Of a DNA stretch of 64,000 bases, positions 26,751-34,812 are shown piece after piece. The notes below the pieces were generated by a model. That model was not told where the DNA came from and did not search any database. It was given only the letters and a program-made list of their open reading frames with translations. The stretch is from assembly GCF_022829345.1 (NCBI RefSeq), contig NZ_JAKSXV010000089.1, positions 1-64,000 of the forward strand, written 5' to 3'. Within the stretch, counting starts at the first letter, position 1, and each line of letters begins with the position of its first letter. Both the position numbers and the translations under genes were made by a program. Source of the stretch: Methylobacterium sp. J-090 (lineage in GTDB: Bacteria; Pseudomonadota; Alphaproteobacteria; Rhizobiales; Beijerinckiaceae).

Positions 26751-28340
26751 TCAGGCGACCTTCGCCGCCGTGGGCTCCGCCGCGGCCAGCCCGCGCTTGC
26801 GCGCGATGGTCTCCGCCCGCCAGTTGCGCCGGAGGCGCCGCCGGACGCCGTGCCAGCCGAGGGCCGGCACCGGCGAGACGGGATCGATCAGGGCGCTCAG
26901 GGCGCGCGCGTAATCCAGCACGAGGCCGGGGGTCCACGTCATCGCGCCGGCGCCGTTGCGCATGAGCGCGGCCGCCCAGAATTCCGGGCTCAGCGCCGCC
27001 CGCGCCAGCCGGCGCCACGGCGTGCCGTCGCGGCCGAAGCTGCCCTCGACGGCGGCGTCGAGGGCGTTGGCGACCCCCGTCGAACAGTTCCGGCCGACGA
27101 GGTTGTAGGTGGCGTCCCGGCGATACGCGTCCCAGAACGCGCGCAGGCGGGCGCCGTCGACGCCCCGGAGGGTGACCGTCACGGTCGCCTCGCACCAATC
27201 GTCCGCCTCGGCGCGGTAGCTCGGCAGGAAGCGGCCCGGCACCTCGTTCTCGGGCCCGGCCCGCAGGGTCGCGCGCAGGTTGTCGGGCGAGCGGTCGATC
27301 TCCACGGCGGGGTAGTGGCTCACATACAGGGGAGCGCCGCGCAGGGACTCGTCGTGAAGGGGATCGCCGCTCCCGCCGGGCGATCCCGCCCATTCCAGGG
27401 CGGCGTGCCCCGTGGAGATGTGGCCCCCGCCGTTCACCGAGACGACGTAGCGGTGGACGAGCCGCTGCCGGGCCGGGATCGTCGCCGTCCCGGTCGGCGT
27501 CCAGACATGGACCGTGACCATGTCCGACCCGCGGTCCGAACCACGCTCCGAATCGCGCACCGGCATGGAGGCCCCGAGGGGTTCCGGCGGGCGGCGCAGG
27601 CGCAATCCGAGGACCGTGACCTTGATCCCGGACAGCACCAGGAAGGTGCCGATGCTGAACCCGACGGTGCCGGCGTACCAGGTCGGCCAGGGCTGCAGGG
27701 TCAGGAGCCCAAGAATTGCGCCGAGGCTCCCGTGCGCCACCGACCAGCGCCAGCCGGGAAAGCGCAGGACGTGCGAGAGCACGATCCGCGACAGGCCGTC
27801 GAACAGGAAGGCCGTGCCGAACAGCATCGCGAGGAGGAAGGTGCTCGAGGCCGAGGCGAGAAGCGTCAGGACGGCCACGACGAGGAGCAGCGCGGCCTTG
27901 AGCAGGCGCAGGCGGCGCGCGGCCCCGGTGGCGACGAGGCCGCGCACCAGCGAACTCAGCGCCTCGAACACCAGGAGGAGGCCGAACCAGCGATCGGGAA
28001 CGTGCGTGGCGCCGTCGAGGGCATCGATCACCAGGGCGCCGCCGAGCGCGGTCCAGACTAGGCCCGCGCCCGCGACGATGCCCCAGCGCCGGTGGACCGC
28101 CTCGCGCCCGACGAGGAGCAGCCAGAGCGGCAGCGCCCGCGGCTTCGCCGGAGCGCCGGACGGCGTCGCCAGCATCCCCGCGACGGGGTCGCTCCCGCGC
28201 TCGGCCGCGGCGAGGCCCAGGACGGCCTGCGCCTTCGGGCCGAGGGCCGCGGAGTCGGGCGCTCCCTCACCGGGGCCGGCACTCACCGCGCTCCTCGGCG
28301 CGTCACCGGTCCGGTGGCTCGGCTTCGACGGGGAGGTCAC
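26751..28340 (-). CDS. HdeD-like membrane domain fused to a papain-like (DUF4105/LRAT-type) domain
   Basis: A 529-residue protein in two parts. About 70-245 is an HdeD/DUF308-like region with six hydrophobic helices, seen in acid-resistance proteins. About 275-529 is soluble and has a histidine in HISTGHAALEW and a cysteine in YNLVGRNCSTGVANALD, in the order His then Cys. That is expected of circularly permuted NlpC/P60 (LRAT, YiiX, DUF4105) domains, which act as peptidases, amidases or lipid acyltransferases. The pairing suggests an envelope-stress enzyme held at the inner membrane. The domain names are assigned by eye. Confidence 0.65.
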   Translation of the reverse strand: MTSPSKPSHRTGDAPRSAVSAGPGEGAPDSAALGPKAQAVLGLAAAERGSDPVAGMLATPSGAPAKPRALPLWLLLVGREAVHRRWGIVAGAGLVWTALGGALVIDALDGATHVPDRWFGLLLVFEALSSLVRGLVATGAARRLRLLKAALLLVVAVLTLLASASSTFLLAMLFGTAFLFDGLSRIVLSHVLRFPGWRWSVAHGSLGAILGLLTLQPWPTWYAGTVGFSIGTFLVLSGIKVTVLGLRLRRPPEPLGASMPVRDSERGSDRGSDMVTVHVWTPTGTATIPARQRLVHRYVVSVNGGGHISTGHAALEWAGSPGGSGDPLHDESLRGAPLYVSHYPAVEIDRSPDNLRATLRAGPENEVPGRFLPSYRAEADDWCEATVTVTLRGVDGARLRAFWDAYRRDATYNLVGRNCSTGVANALDAAVEGSFGRDGTPWRRLARAALSPEFWAAALMRNGAGAMTWTPGLVLDYARALSALIDPVSPVPALGWHGVRRRLRRNWRAETIARKRGLAAAEPTAAKVA

Positions 28341-28463
28341 GCGAAGGATCCCCCGGACGCGCCGTCGCGGGTCACCGGATGGACCGGGCGCGGGACGGAT
28401 CGATCGGGGGCGGCCGGCCGGTCCCCGTCGGCATCGTCGGACTGCATGCGCGAATTCCGATCG

Positions 28464-29321
28464 TCAATGCGCCACCGCCGCCGCCTCGCCCCCGGCGGCC
28501 GGGGTCGGGGCGGAGGCGCCAATCTGCCTTGCCTGGTGCGCGAGCATCACGGCCTTGGCCCGCTCGATCGCCCCGGGCCCGATGGCCAGGGGGCCATCGA
28601 ACGGGCGCTCGTGCAGCGCGATCACGCTCAGGGTGACGATCATCGCCGACGAGAACAGGAACAGCGTCAGGATCTGGGCGCGGTGCTTGTCGCCATGGAC
28701 CATCCCGATGGAGACGAGGGTCAGGGCGGCCAGGAAGATCAGGGTCAGCCACTTCGAATCGTCCTCCTTCGAGGCGCTCAGCGCCAGACGTTCGCCGCGC
28801 GCCTCGCGGAGGTTCATGGCCACCGTCATGAGGGCCGTATGGGCGACGGCCCCGGCTTCGCCCGTGAGCGCGGGATCGGCGATGATCCGCATGAGATTGC
28901 TCAGGGCGGCGCCGCCCGGCTCGGAACTCGATCCGCCATCCGCCATCTTCGGCCACTCGTCGGCGATGACCGTCTCGGTGTAGGCGAGGAGGGCCTGGCG
29001 GATGCCGGCCATGTTCGAGGTCGTCTCGATGCTGAGGTCGAAGGCCGCGATGAGGTTCGCGCGCTCCTTCTCGACCACGCGGCTGCCCTGCTTCTGGCGC
29101 TCCCAGGCATCGTTGGCGACGAAGCCGGTGAGCAGGGCGAGCAGGATGCTGATCGAACTGAAGAAGGCCGGCACGACGCCGTCGACGACCCGCAGGAACG
29201 TGGGCCGGGTGACCGGCAGGGCGGTGATCGCGACCATGACGGTCGAGACCAGGAGGAAGAACAGGGTGATCAGGGTCACCATCAGCCACATCGGTTGATC
29301 GAGCCAGAGCCCCAGAAGCAT
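28464..29321 (-). CDS. DUF4239 (bestrophin-like) membrane protein
   Basis: A 285-residue membrane protein. Hydrophobic helices lie at about 10-33, 48-68, 190-207 and 215-235. Between them is a cytosolic or periplasmic helical region (VEKERANLIAAFDLSIETTSN, LLAYTETVIADEWPKM) typical of DUF4239 proteins, which resemble bestrophin anion channels but have no proven function. It diverges from the molybdenum hydroxylase genes at 29591. Their 269-base shared upstream contains two 13-base GGCCAGCCCCGCC repeats and an isolated TTGACA (29529-29534). Confidence 0.7.
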   Translation of the reverse strand: MLLGLWLDQPMWLMVTLITLFFLLVSTVMVAITALPVTRPTFLRVVDGVVPAFFSSISILLALLTGFVANDAWERQKQGSRVVEKERANLIAAFDLSIETTSNMAGIRQALLAYTETVIADEWPKMADGGSSSEPGGAALSNLMRIIADPALTGEAGAVAHTALMTVAMNLREARGERLALSASKEDDSKWLTLIFLAALTLVSIGMVHGDKHRAQILTLFLFSSAMIVTLSVIALHERPFDGPLAIGPGAIERAKAVMLAHQARQIGASAPTPAAGGEAAAVAH

Positions 29322-29590
29322 GGTCGTCTCCCATCGGCCGCGCGGCCCGTCGCCGGAGGTACGGTTAGCGCACAGACGCCAACGGCTGGTGAATCCCGGG
29401 GCCTCGATCCGTGATGCCGGCGCCCGGCCGGACGGAGGGCGGCGTGACCGTCCACCCGTGGGCGCCCGTGTCCCCCGGGCGATGCGCGGCGTCCGGGCCG
29501 GCCAGCCCCGCCGGCCAGCCCCGCCGGATTGACACCGGATGAGTGGACGGAGTCTTGCTTGACGGGCTGAGCCATCGTGCGGGCGGGGCC

Positions 29591-30406
29591 ATGGATCTCA
29601 ACGGCGTCACATCCGTCATCACCCTGGGGAAGGCCGACGCGCTGCCGGCCTGGCGGACCGGCGATGCGTGGTTGGCCGGCGGGACGTGGCTGTTTTCGGA
29701 GCCGCAACCGGGCCTGCGCCGACTGATCGACGTCGCCGGCCTCGACTGGCCGGCGCACGCCCTGTCGGAAGCCGGCCTGACCCTCGCCGCGACCTGCACC
29801 ATCGCGCAGCTCGACCGGCTGGAGCTGCCGCCGACATGGATCGCCGCCCCCCTCGTCGGCCGGTGCTGTCGGGCGCTGCTCGGCTCGTTCAAGATCTGGA
29901 ACCGGGCGACGGTCGGCGGCAACCTCTGCATGGCCCTTCCGGCCGGCCCGATGATCGCCCTGACGGCCGCCCTCGACGGGGTGTGCACGATCCTCGCGCC
30001 GGGCGGGCCCGAGCGGCGGCTGGCGGTCGCCGACTTCGTGCTCGGGCCCCAGCGGACGGCCCTCCGGCCGGGCGAGATCCTGCGGAGCATCGCCCTGCCG
30101 GCGGCGGCCCTGTCCCGGCGGACCGCGTTCCGCCGGATCTCCCTCAGCCCCAACGGCCGCTCGGGCGCCCTGCTGATCGGGACCCTGGACAGGTCCGGCG
30201 CCTTCGACCTGACGGTCACGGCCTCGACCCCGCGCCCGGTGCGGATCGCGTTTCCGGCGCCGCCCGGCGCGGAGGCCCTCCGAGGGGCGATCGCGGCGGC
30301 GATTCCGGAGGCCGGCTGGTACGACGACGTCCACGGCGCACCGGACTGGCGGCGCCACGTCACGGGCCTCCTCGCGGAGGAAATCCGGCAGGAGCTCGCC
30401 CGATGA
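29591..30406 (+). CDS. FAD-binding subunit of a molybdenum hydroxylase (xanthine dehydrogenase family)
   Basis: A 271-residue CoxM/XdhB-type flavoprotein subunit passing electrons from the Fe-S clusters. The FAD-binding loops are visible as WLAGGTWLF (about 30-38) and ATVGGNLCMALPAG (about 107-120). The CO-dehydrogenase flavoprotein C-terminal domain follows with AFRRISLSPNGRSGA. ATG 29591 fits the family start better than an upstream in-frame codon at 29543. The stop overlaps the next gene (ATGA), so the two subunits are co-translated. Given the surrounding purine genes, a purine or similar N-heterocycle is the likely substrate (inference). Confidence 0.8.
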   Translation: MDLNGVTSVITLGKADALPAWRTGDAWLAGGTWLFSEPQPGLRRLIDVAGLDWPAHALSEAGLTLAATCTIAQLDRLELPPTWIAAPLVGRCCRALLGSFKIWNRATVGGNLCMALPAGPMIALTAALDGVCTILAPGGPERRLAVADFVLGPQRTALRPGEILRSIALPAAALSRRTAFRRISLSPNGRSGALLIGTLDRSGAFDLTVTASTPRPVRIAFPAPPGAEALRGAIAAAIPEAGWYDDVHGAPDWRRHVTGLLAEEIRQELAR

Positions 30407-33162
30407 GGCTCACCGTCAACGGACAGGCGCAGGAGGCCGCGGCCCGGCCCGGCCAGTGCCTGCGCACCCTCCTGCGCGAGCTCGGCTGGTTCGGCGTCAA
30501 GAAGGGCTGCGACGCCGGCGATTGCGGCGCCTGCACCGTGCATCTCGACGGCGAGCCGGTGCATTCCTGCCTCCTGCCCGCCTTCCGCGCCCAGGGGCGG
30601 GCGGTGACCACCATCGAGGGACTGGCCGGCCCGTGCCCGCCCGGCGGCGGGCCGCCCACGCATGTCCACCCCATGCAGGACGCCTTCCTGAACGCGCAGG
30701 GCTTCCAGTGCGGGTTCTGCACGCCCGGCATGATCATGACGGCCGCCGTCCTCGACCAGGGCCAGCGCCGGGACCTCGGCACGGCGCTGAAGGGCAACCT
30801 CTGCCGCTGCACCGGCTACCGTGCCATCCGCGACGCGGTGGCGGGCGCGGGCGACGCCGAGGCGCCGCAGACCTGTCACGCGCCCGTCGGGCGCGACGTG
30901 CGGGCGCCGGCGAGCCTCGGCGTCGTCTCGGGAACGGCGCCCTACACCCTCGACGTCGCGATGCCGGGCGTGCTTCACCTAAAGGTGCTGCGCTCGCCCC
31001 ACGCCCATGCCCGCATCGCGGCCATCGACCGGGCGGCGGCGCTGGCCGTTCCGGGCGTCGTCGCCGTGTACACCCACGCGGACGTGCCGCAGCGGCGCTT
31101 CTCCACCGGGCGTCACGAGAACCCGGCCGACGACGCCCCCGACACGCTGATCCTCGATTCCATCGTCCGGTTCGTCGGCCAGAGGGTCGCCGCCGTGCTG
31201 GCGGAGAGCGAGGCGGCGGCCGAAGCCGGCGTCGCGGCGCTCGTGGTGACCTACGACGTGCGCCCGGCCCTGCTGGACCCGGACGCGGCGCTGCGCCCCG
31301 ACGCCCCCCTGGTGCACGATCCCGCCGACCGCGCATCGCCGCCGCCCGGCGCCGACGCGCCGCCGCTCTCGGCTCACCCGAACCTCGCGGCGGAGGCCCA
31401 CGGCGCCATCGGCGATGTCGAAGCCGGGTTCGCGCAGGCCCATCTCGTCCACGAGGCGGAGTACGTGTCCCAGCGCGTCCAGCACGCCCATCTCGAGACC
31501 CACGGCGCCCTCGGCTGGCGCGACGCGGAGGGCCGCCTCGTGGTGCGCTCCTCGACCCAGGTGCCGTTTCTGACCCGCGACGCGCTCTGCGCCCTGTTCG
31601 ACCTCGACCGGGCCGGGGTCCGCGTCCTGTGCGGCCGCGTCGGCGGTGGATTCGGCGGCAAGCAGGAGATGCTCACCGAGGACCTCGTCGCCCTCGCCGT
31701 GCTGAGGACCGGGCGGCCGGTGCGGTGGGAGCTGACCCGCCAGGAGCAGTTCACGGCCACGACCACGCGCCATCCCATGCGGGTGCGGGTGAAGATGGGG
31801 GCGAAGGCCGACGGCACCCTCACGGCGATCCAGCTGACGGTCCTGTCCGACACCGGCGCCTACGCCAACCACGCCGGCGGCGTGCTGCACCACGGCTGCA
31901 ACGAGTGCATCGCGGCCTATACCTGCCCGAACAAGCGGGTGGACGGGGTCAGCGTCTACACCAACACCCTGCCGGCGGGCGCCTTTCGCGGCTACGGCCT
32001 GAGCCAGACGATCTTCGCGGTGGAATCGGCCCTGGACGAGCTGGCGCGCGGCCTCGGCTTCGATCCCTTCGCCATGCGCCGCCGCAACGCCGTGCGGCCG
32101 GGCGACCCGATGGTCGCCACGAGCCTCGAACCCCACGACGTCCAGTACGGCTCCTACGGCCTCGACCAGTGCCTCGACCTCGCGCAGGCGGCCCTCGCGG
32201 AGGATTCGGGCGCGCCGCCGCCGGGGCCGGATTGGCGCGTCGGCGAGGGCATGGCCATGGCGATGATCGACACGATCCCGCCGCGCGGCCACTTCGCCCA
32301 CGCGCATCTGCGCCTCGACGCCGAGGGCTACGCCCTCGCCATCGGCACGGCCGAGTTCGGCAACGGCACGAGCACCGTGCATACTCAGATCGCCGCGCAG
32401 GCGCTGTCCACCACGCCCGACCGCATCCGCCTGATCCAGGCCGACACCGATGCCGTCGCGCACGACACCGGCGCCTACGGCAGCACCGGCACCGTCGTCG
32501 CCGGCCAGGCCAATTTTCGCGCCGCGACGGCCCTGGCCCAAGCCCTCACGCAAGCGGCGGCGAAGCGGATGGAGGTCGACCCCGAAGCCTGCCGCCTGTC
32601 GGGCGACGTCGTGGAGACCCCCGCCGGCCCGGTCCCGCTCTCCACCCTCGCGCCGCTGGAGGCGCGGGCCGAGGCCGACGGCTCGCCGCGTTCCGTCGCC
32701 TTCAACGTCCAGGCGTTCCGGGTCGCCGTGCACCCGAGGACCGGCGAGGTCCGCATCCTGGCGAGCATCCAGGCCGTGGATGCCGGTGTGGTGATCAATC
32801 CGATGCAGTGCCGCGGGCAGGTCGAGGGCGGGGTGGCCCAGGCGCTGGGCGCCGCCCTCTACGAGGATTACCGCTTCGACGGGGCGGGCGGCGTCGTCAC
32901 GCAGACGTTTCGCAACTACCACATCCCCGCTTGCGCCGACGTCCCCGACACGCGGGTGCTGTTCGCCGACACCTACGACCGCGTCGGGCCGCTCGGCGCC
33001 AAGTCCATGAGCGAATCGCCCTACAACCCCGTCGCCCCGGCGCTCGCCAACGCGATCCGCGACGCCACGGGCGCGCGCCTCACCGCGACGCCGTTCGCGC
33101 CGGACCGGATCTATCGCCAGGTGATGGCGGCGGTCGCGGAGCGGGAGCGCTCCGCGACCTGA
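30403..33162 (+). CDS. Fused [2Fe-2S] and molybdopterin subunit of a xanthine dehydrogenase-family enzyme
   Basis: A 919-residue fusion. Residues 1-150 are the iron-sulphur part: plant-type cluster cysteines in KGCDAGDCGACTVHLDGEPVHSC and the second cluster in CGFCTPGMIMT and CRCTGYRAIRDAV. Residues 160-919 form the Mo-cofactor domain, with GGGFGGKQEML, GAFRGYGLSQ and a late GAKSMSESPYNPVAP segment holding the probable base-catalyst glutamate where xanthine dehydrogenases have GVGEPP. Single-chain Fe-S/Mo fusions with a separate FAD gene occur in this family, but the substrate is not fixed by sequence. It would oxidise a purine or related ring in the cytosol. It is convergent with fmdA. Confidence 0.82.
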   Translation: MRLTVNGQAQEAAARPGQCLRTLLRELGWFGVKKGCDAGDCGACTVHLDGEPVHSCLLPAFRAQGRAVTTIEGLAGPCPPGGGPPTHVHPMQDAFLNAQGFQCGFCTPGMIMTAAVLDQGQRRDLGTALKGNLCRCTGYRAIRDAVAGAGDAEAPQTCHAPVGRDVRAPASLGVVSGTAPYTLDVAMPGVLHLKVLRSPHAHARIAAIDRAAALAVPGVVAVYTHADVPQRRFSTGRHENPADDAPDTLILDSIVRFVGQRVAAVLAESEAAAEAGVAALVVTYDVRPALLDPDAALRPDAPLVHDPADRASPPPGADAPPLSAHPNLAAEAHGAIGDVEAGFAQAHLVHEAEYVSQRVQHAHLETHGALGWRDAEGRLVVRSSTQVPFLTRDALCALFDLDRAGVRVLCGRVGGGFGGKQEMLTEDLVALAVLRTGRPVRWELTRQEQFTATTTRHPMRVRVKMGAKADGTLTAIQLTVLSDTGAYANHAGGVLHHGCNECIAAYTCPNKRVDGVSVYTNTLPAGAFRGYGLSQTIFAVESALDELARGLGFDPFAMRRRNAVRPGDPMVATSLEPHDVQYGSYGLDQCLDLAQAALAEDSGAPPPGPDWRVGEGMAMAMIDTIPPRGHFAHAHLRLDAEGYALAIGTAEFGNGTSTVHTQIAAQALSTTPDRIRLIQADTDAVAHDTGAYGSTGTVVAGQANFRAATALAQALTQAAAKRMEVDPEACRLSGDVVETPAGPVPLSTLAPLEARAEADGSPRSVAFNVQAFRVAVHPRTGEVRILASIQAVDAGVVINPMQCRGQVEGGVAQALGAALYEDYRFDGAGGVVTQTFRNYHIPACADVPDTRVLFADTYDRVGPLGAKSMSESPYNPVAPALANAIRDATGARLTATPFAPDRIYRQVMAAVAERERSAT

Positions 33163-33168
33163 GGCCGG

Positions 33169-34605
33169 TCAGGCCGTCCGTTCCGAAAAGATCGCCTTCT
33201 TGACGATGGCGTGGACGCCCCAGTTGCCGTCCACCACCTGGGTGATCCCGAAATCGACGGCGATGGACATGAGCGAGATCGCCTCGTCCTCCGTCAGCCC
33301 CTTCGCGTGCATGAGGAAGGACCGCATCTTGTGGAAGGCGTCGCGCATGGCGAGGTCGAGGGAGGATTTCTGGAAGATCGCGTTCTGCGCGTCGGGGCCG
33401 AGGTCCCGCAGGTAGTTCGGGTAGCTGAAGCCCGACAGCACCCAGTCCTCGGCCGTCTCGATCATCGGGAAATCGAGGGCTTCGAGCGACGTGCCCGCGA
33501 GATCGGTCTTCTTGTGCAGGATGAACTGGAAGGTGCCGGTGAGCGAGCACTCGATGGCCGTGCCGCAGAGCTCGGAATCGCCCTGGCTCGCATGGGGATC
33601 ACCCACCGAGAACAGGGCGCCCGGCACGGCGACGGGATAGTACATCGTCGCGCCCTTGCCGATGCGCCAGTTGTCGATGTTGCCGCCGGTGTAGCTCGGC
33701 GGGATCGAGTTCACCATCTCGGCCTCGGCGGGCGCGAGGCCCATGGTGCCGAAATGCGGGCGGATCGGCACGCGGATGCCCTTGAGCACGTCGTAGGTGC
33801 GCGTGGTCTTGGTGTGGTCGACGGGGATGCCGGGATAGTCGATGGTCGGGTGCAGCACCCCGTTCGGATCGGTGACGCCGGGCCAGGGGAAGCTGTAGAC
33901 GGCCTTCGCCCAGTCGCGCCCGCCCGTGGCATCGACCTCGTAGATGGTGATGACCTCGCGCTTCTTGCCCTCCAGCATGTCGCCGTAATGGTAGCCCCAC
34001 CAGGCGGCGGCGTTGCTGCCGAAGGTCGAGCCCTTGAACTTCGGATTGGCGGAGGGACGGGGCGCCACGTCGAGGATGCGCACTTCGAGGACGTCGCCGG
34101 GCTCGGCGCCCCGGATCGCCACCGGGCCGGTGCAGATGTGGACGCCGAGGCCGCCGCCCGGCCCGAGCTTGGCGTCCTCGGGGCCGGCGCCGCGCCGGGC
34201 GACGCCCTTCCGCTCCTTCGTCCAGAGGAAGACGCTCTCGGCCCCGGGATCGCCCGTCACCATGCGCTCGGAATCGTCGTTGGCGTGGTGGGTCAGCGTC
34301 TCGATGGTGACGTAGTCGCCGGACGCGATCTCGACCTGCGGTTTCAGGCTCCTGCTGAAGTAGCCCCAATGCACGGTCTCGGCGGTGGCGGGCAGGTGGT
34401 AATGCGCCGATTGCCTCACGCCCTTGCTGGCCTCGGCCAGGGCCGGGCTCACCAGGGACAGGCCGCCGGCGGCGAGGGCGGCGGCGCCCCCGGACGCCAC
34501 GAATCCGCTCTTGAGGAAGGCGCGCCGCTCGGGCTGCATGTCGCGCCGGTACCGGAGACGGTGCTCCGCGAAGGCCGCGCAGGTCGGATCGTCACCAAGG
34601 CACAT
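33169..34605 (-). CDS. Tat-exported acetamidase/formamidase family protein
   Basis: A 478-residue FmdA/AmdA-type amidase. The N-terminus carries a twin-arginine signal (PERRAFLKSGFVASGGAAALAAG, about residues 25-47), so the enzyme is predicted to be periplasmic, unlike most cytosolic formamidases. The body shows family blocks such as ETLTHHANDD, GPGGGLGVHICTGPVAI and SVGDPHASQGDSELCGTAIE, the last holding the conserved D-x-H-x-x-Q-G-D-x-E metal/active region. ATG 34605 is chosen for its GGAGAG site; ATG 34539 would begin directly at the Tat motif. It would hydrolyse formamide or short amides to ammonia outside the cytosol. Confidence 0.82.
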   Translation of the reverse strand: MCLGDDPTCAAFAEHRLRYRRDMQPERRAFLKSGFVASGGAAALAAGGLSLVSPALAEASKGVRQSAHYHLPATAETVHWGYFSRSLKPQVEIASGDYVTIETLTHHANDDSERMVTGDPGAESVFLWTKERKGVARRGAGPEDAKLGPGGGLGVHICTGPVAIRGAEPGDVLEVRILDVAPRPSANPKFKGSTFGSNAAAWWGYHYGDMLEGKKREVITIYEVDATGGRDWAKAVYSFPWPGVTDPNGVLHPTIDYPGIPVDHTKTTRTYDVLKGIRVPIRPHFGTMGLAPAEAEMVNSIPPSYTGGNIDNWRIGKGATMYYPVAVPGALFSVGDPHASQGDSELCGTAIECSLTGTFQFILHKKTDLAGTSLEALDFPMIETAEDWVLSGFSYPNYLRDLGPDAQNAIFQKSSLDLAMRDAFHKMRSFLMHAKGLTEDEAISLMSIAVDFGITQVVDGNWGVHAIVKKAIFSERTA

Positions 34606-34709
34606 CTCGTCTCTCCGATAGGGAAGCGTCCCGCGCCGTGTACGCAAGGGCGCGGCCAAGCCTCGACCCAAGATCCGTTCGATCGCTTCGGATCGGGCGA
34701 TCGCAAACC

Positions 34710-34740
34710 GGCCCCCCTCTCCTTCCAGGAGAGGGGGGCC
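34710..34740. repeat. Intergenic palindrome, second copy of the 5816 repeat core
   Basis: A perfect 14-base stem (GGCCCCCCTCTCCT / AGGAGAGGGGGGCC) with a 3-base loop between atzF and the formamidase gene. The core matches the arms at 5816-5911. No T run follows, so terminator activity is uncertain. Confidence 0.7.
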
Positions 34741-34812
34741 GTGCATTACCTCTTTACTTCAGCGATACGCATGATCGACCGAATTGGTGAGGCGAACACC
34801 GGATTGCTCCGC

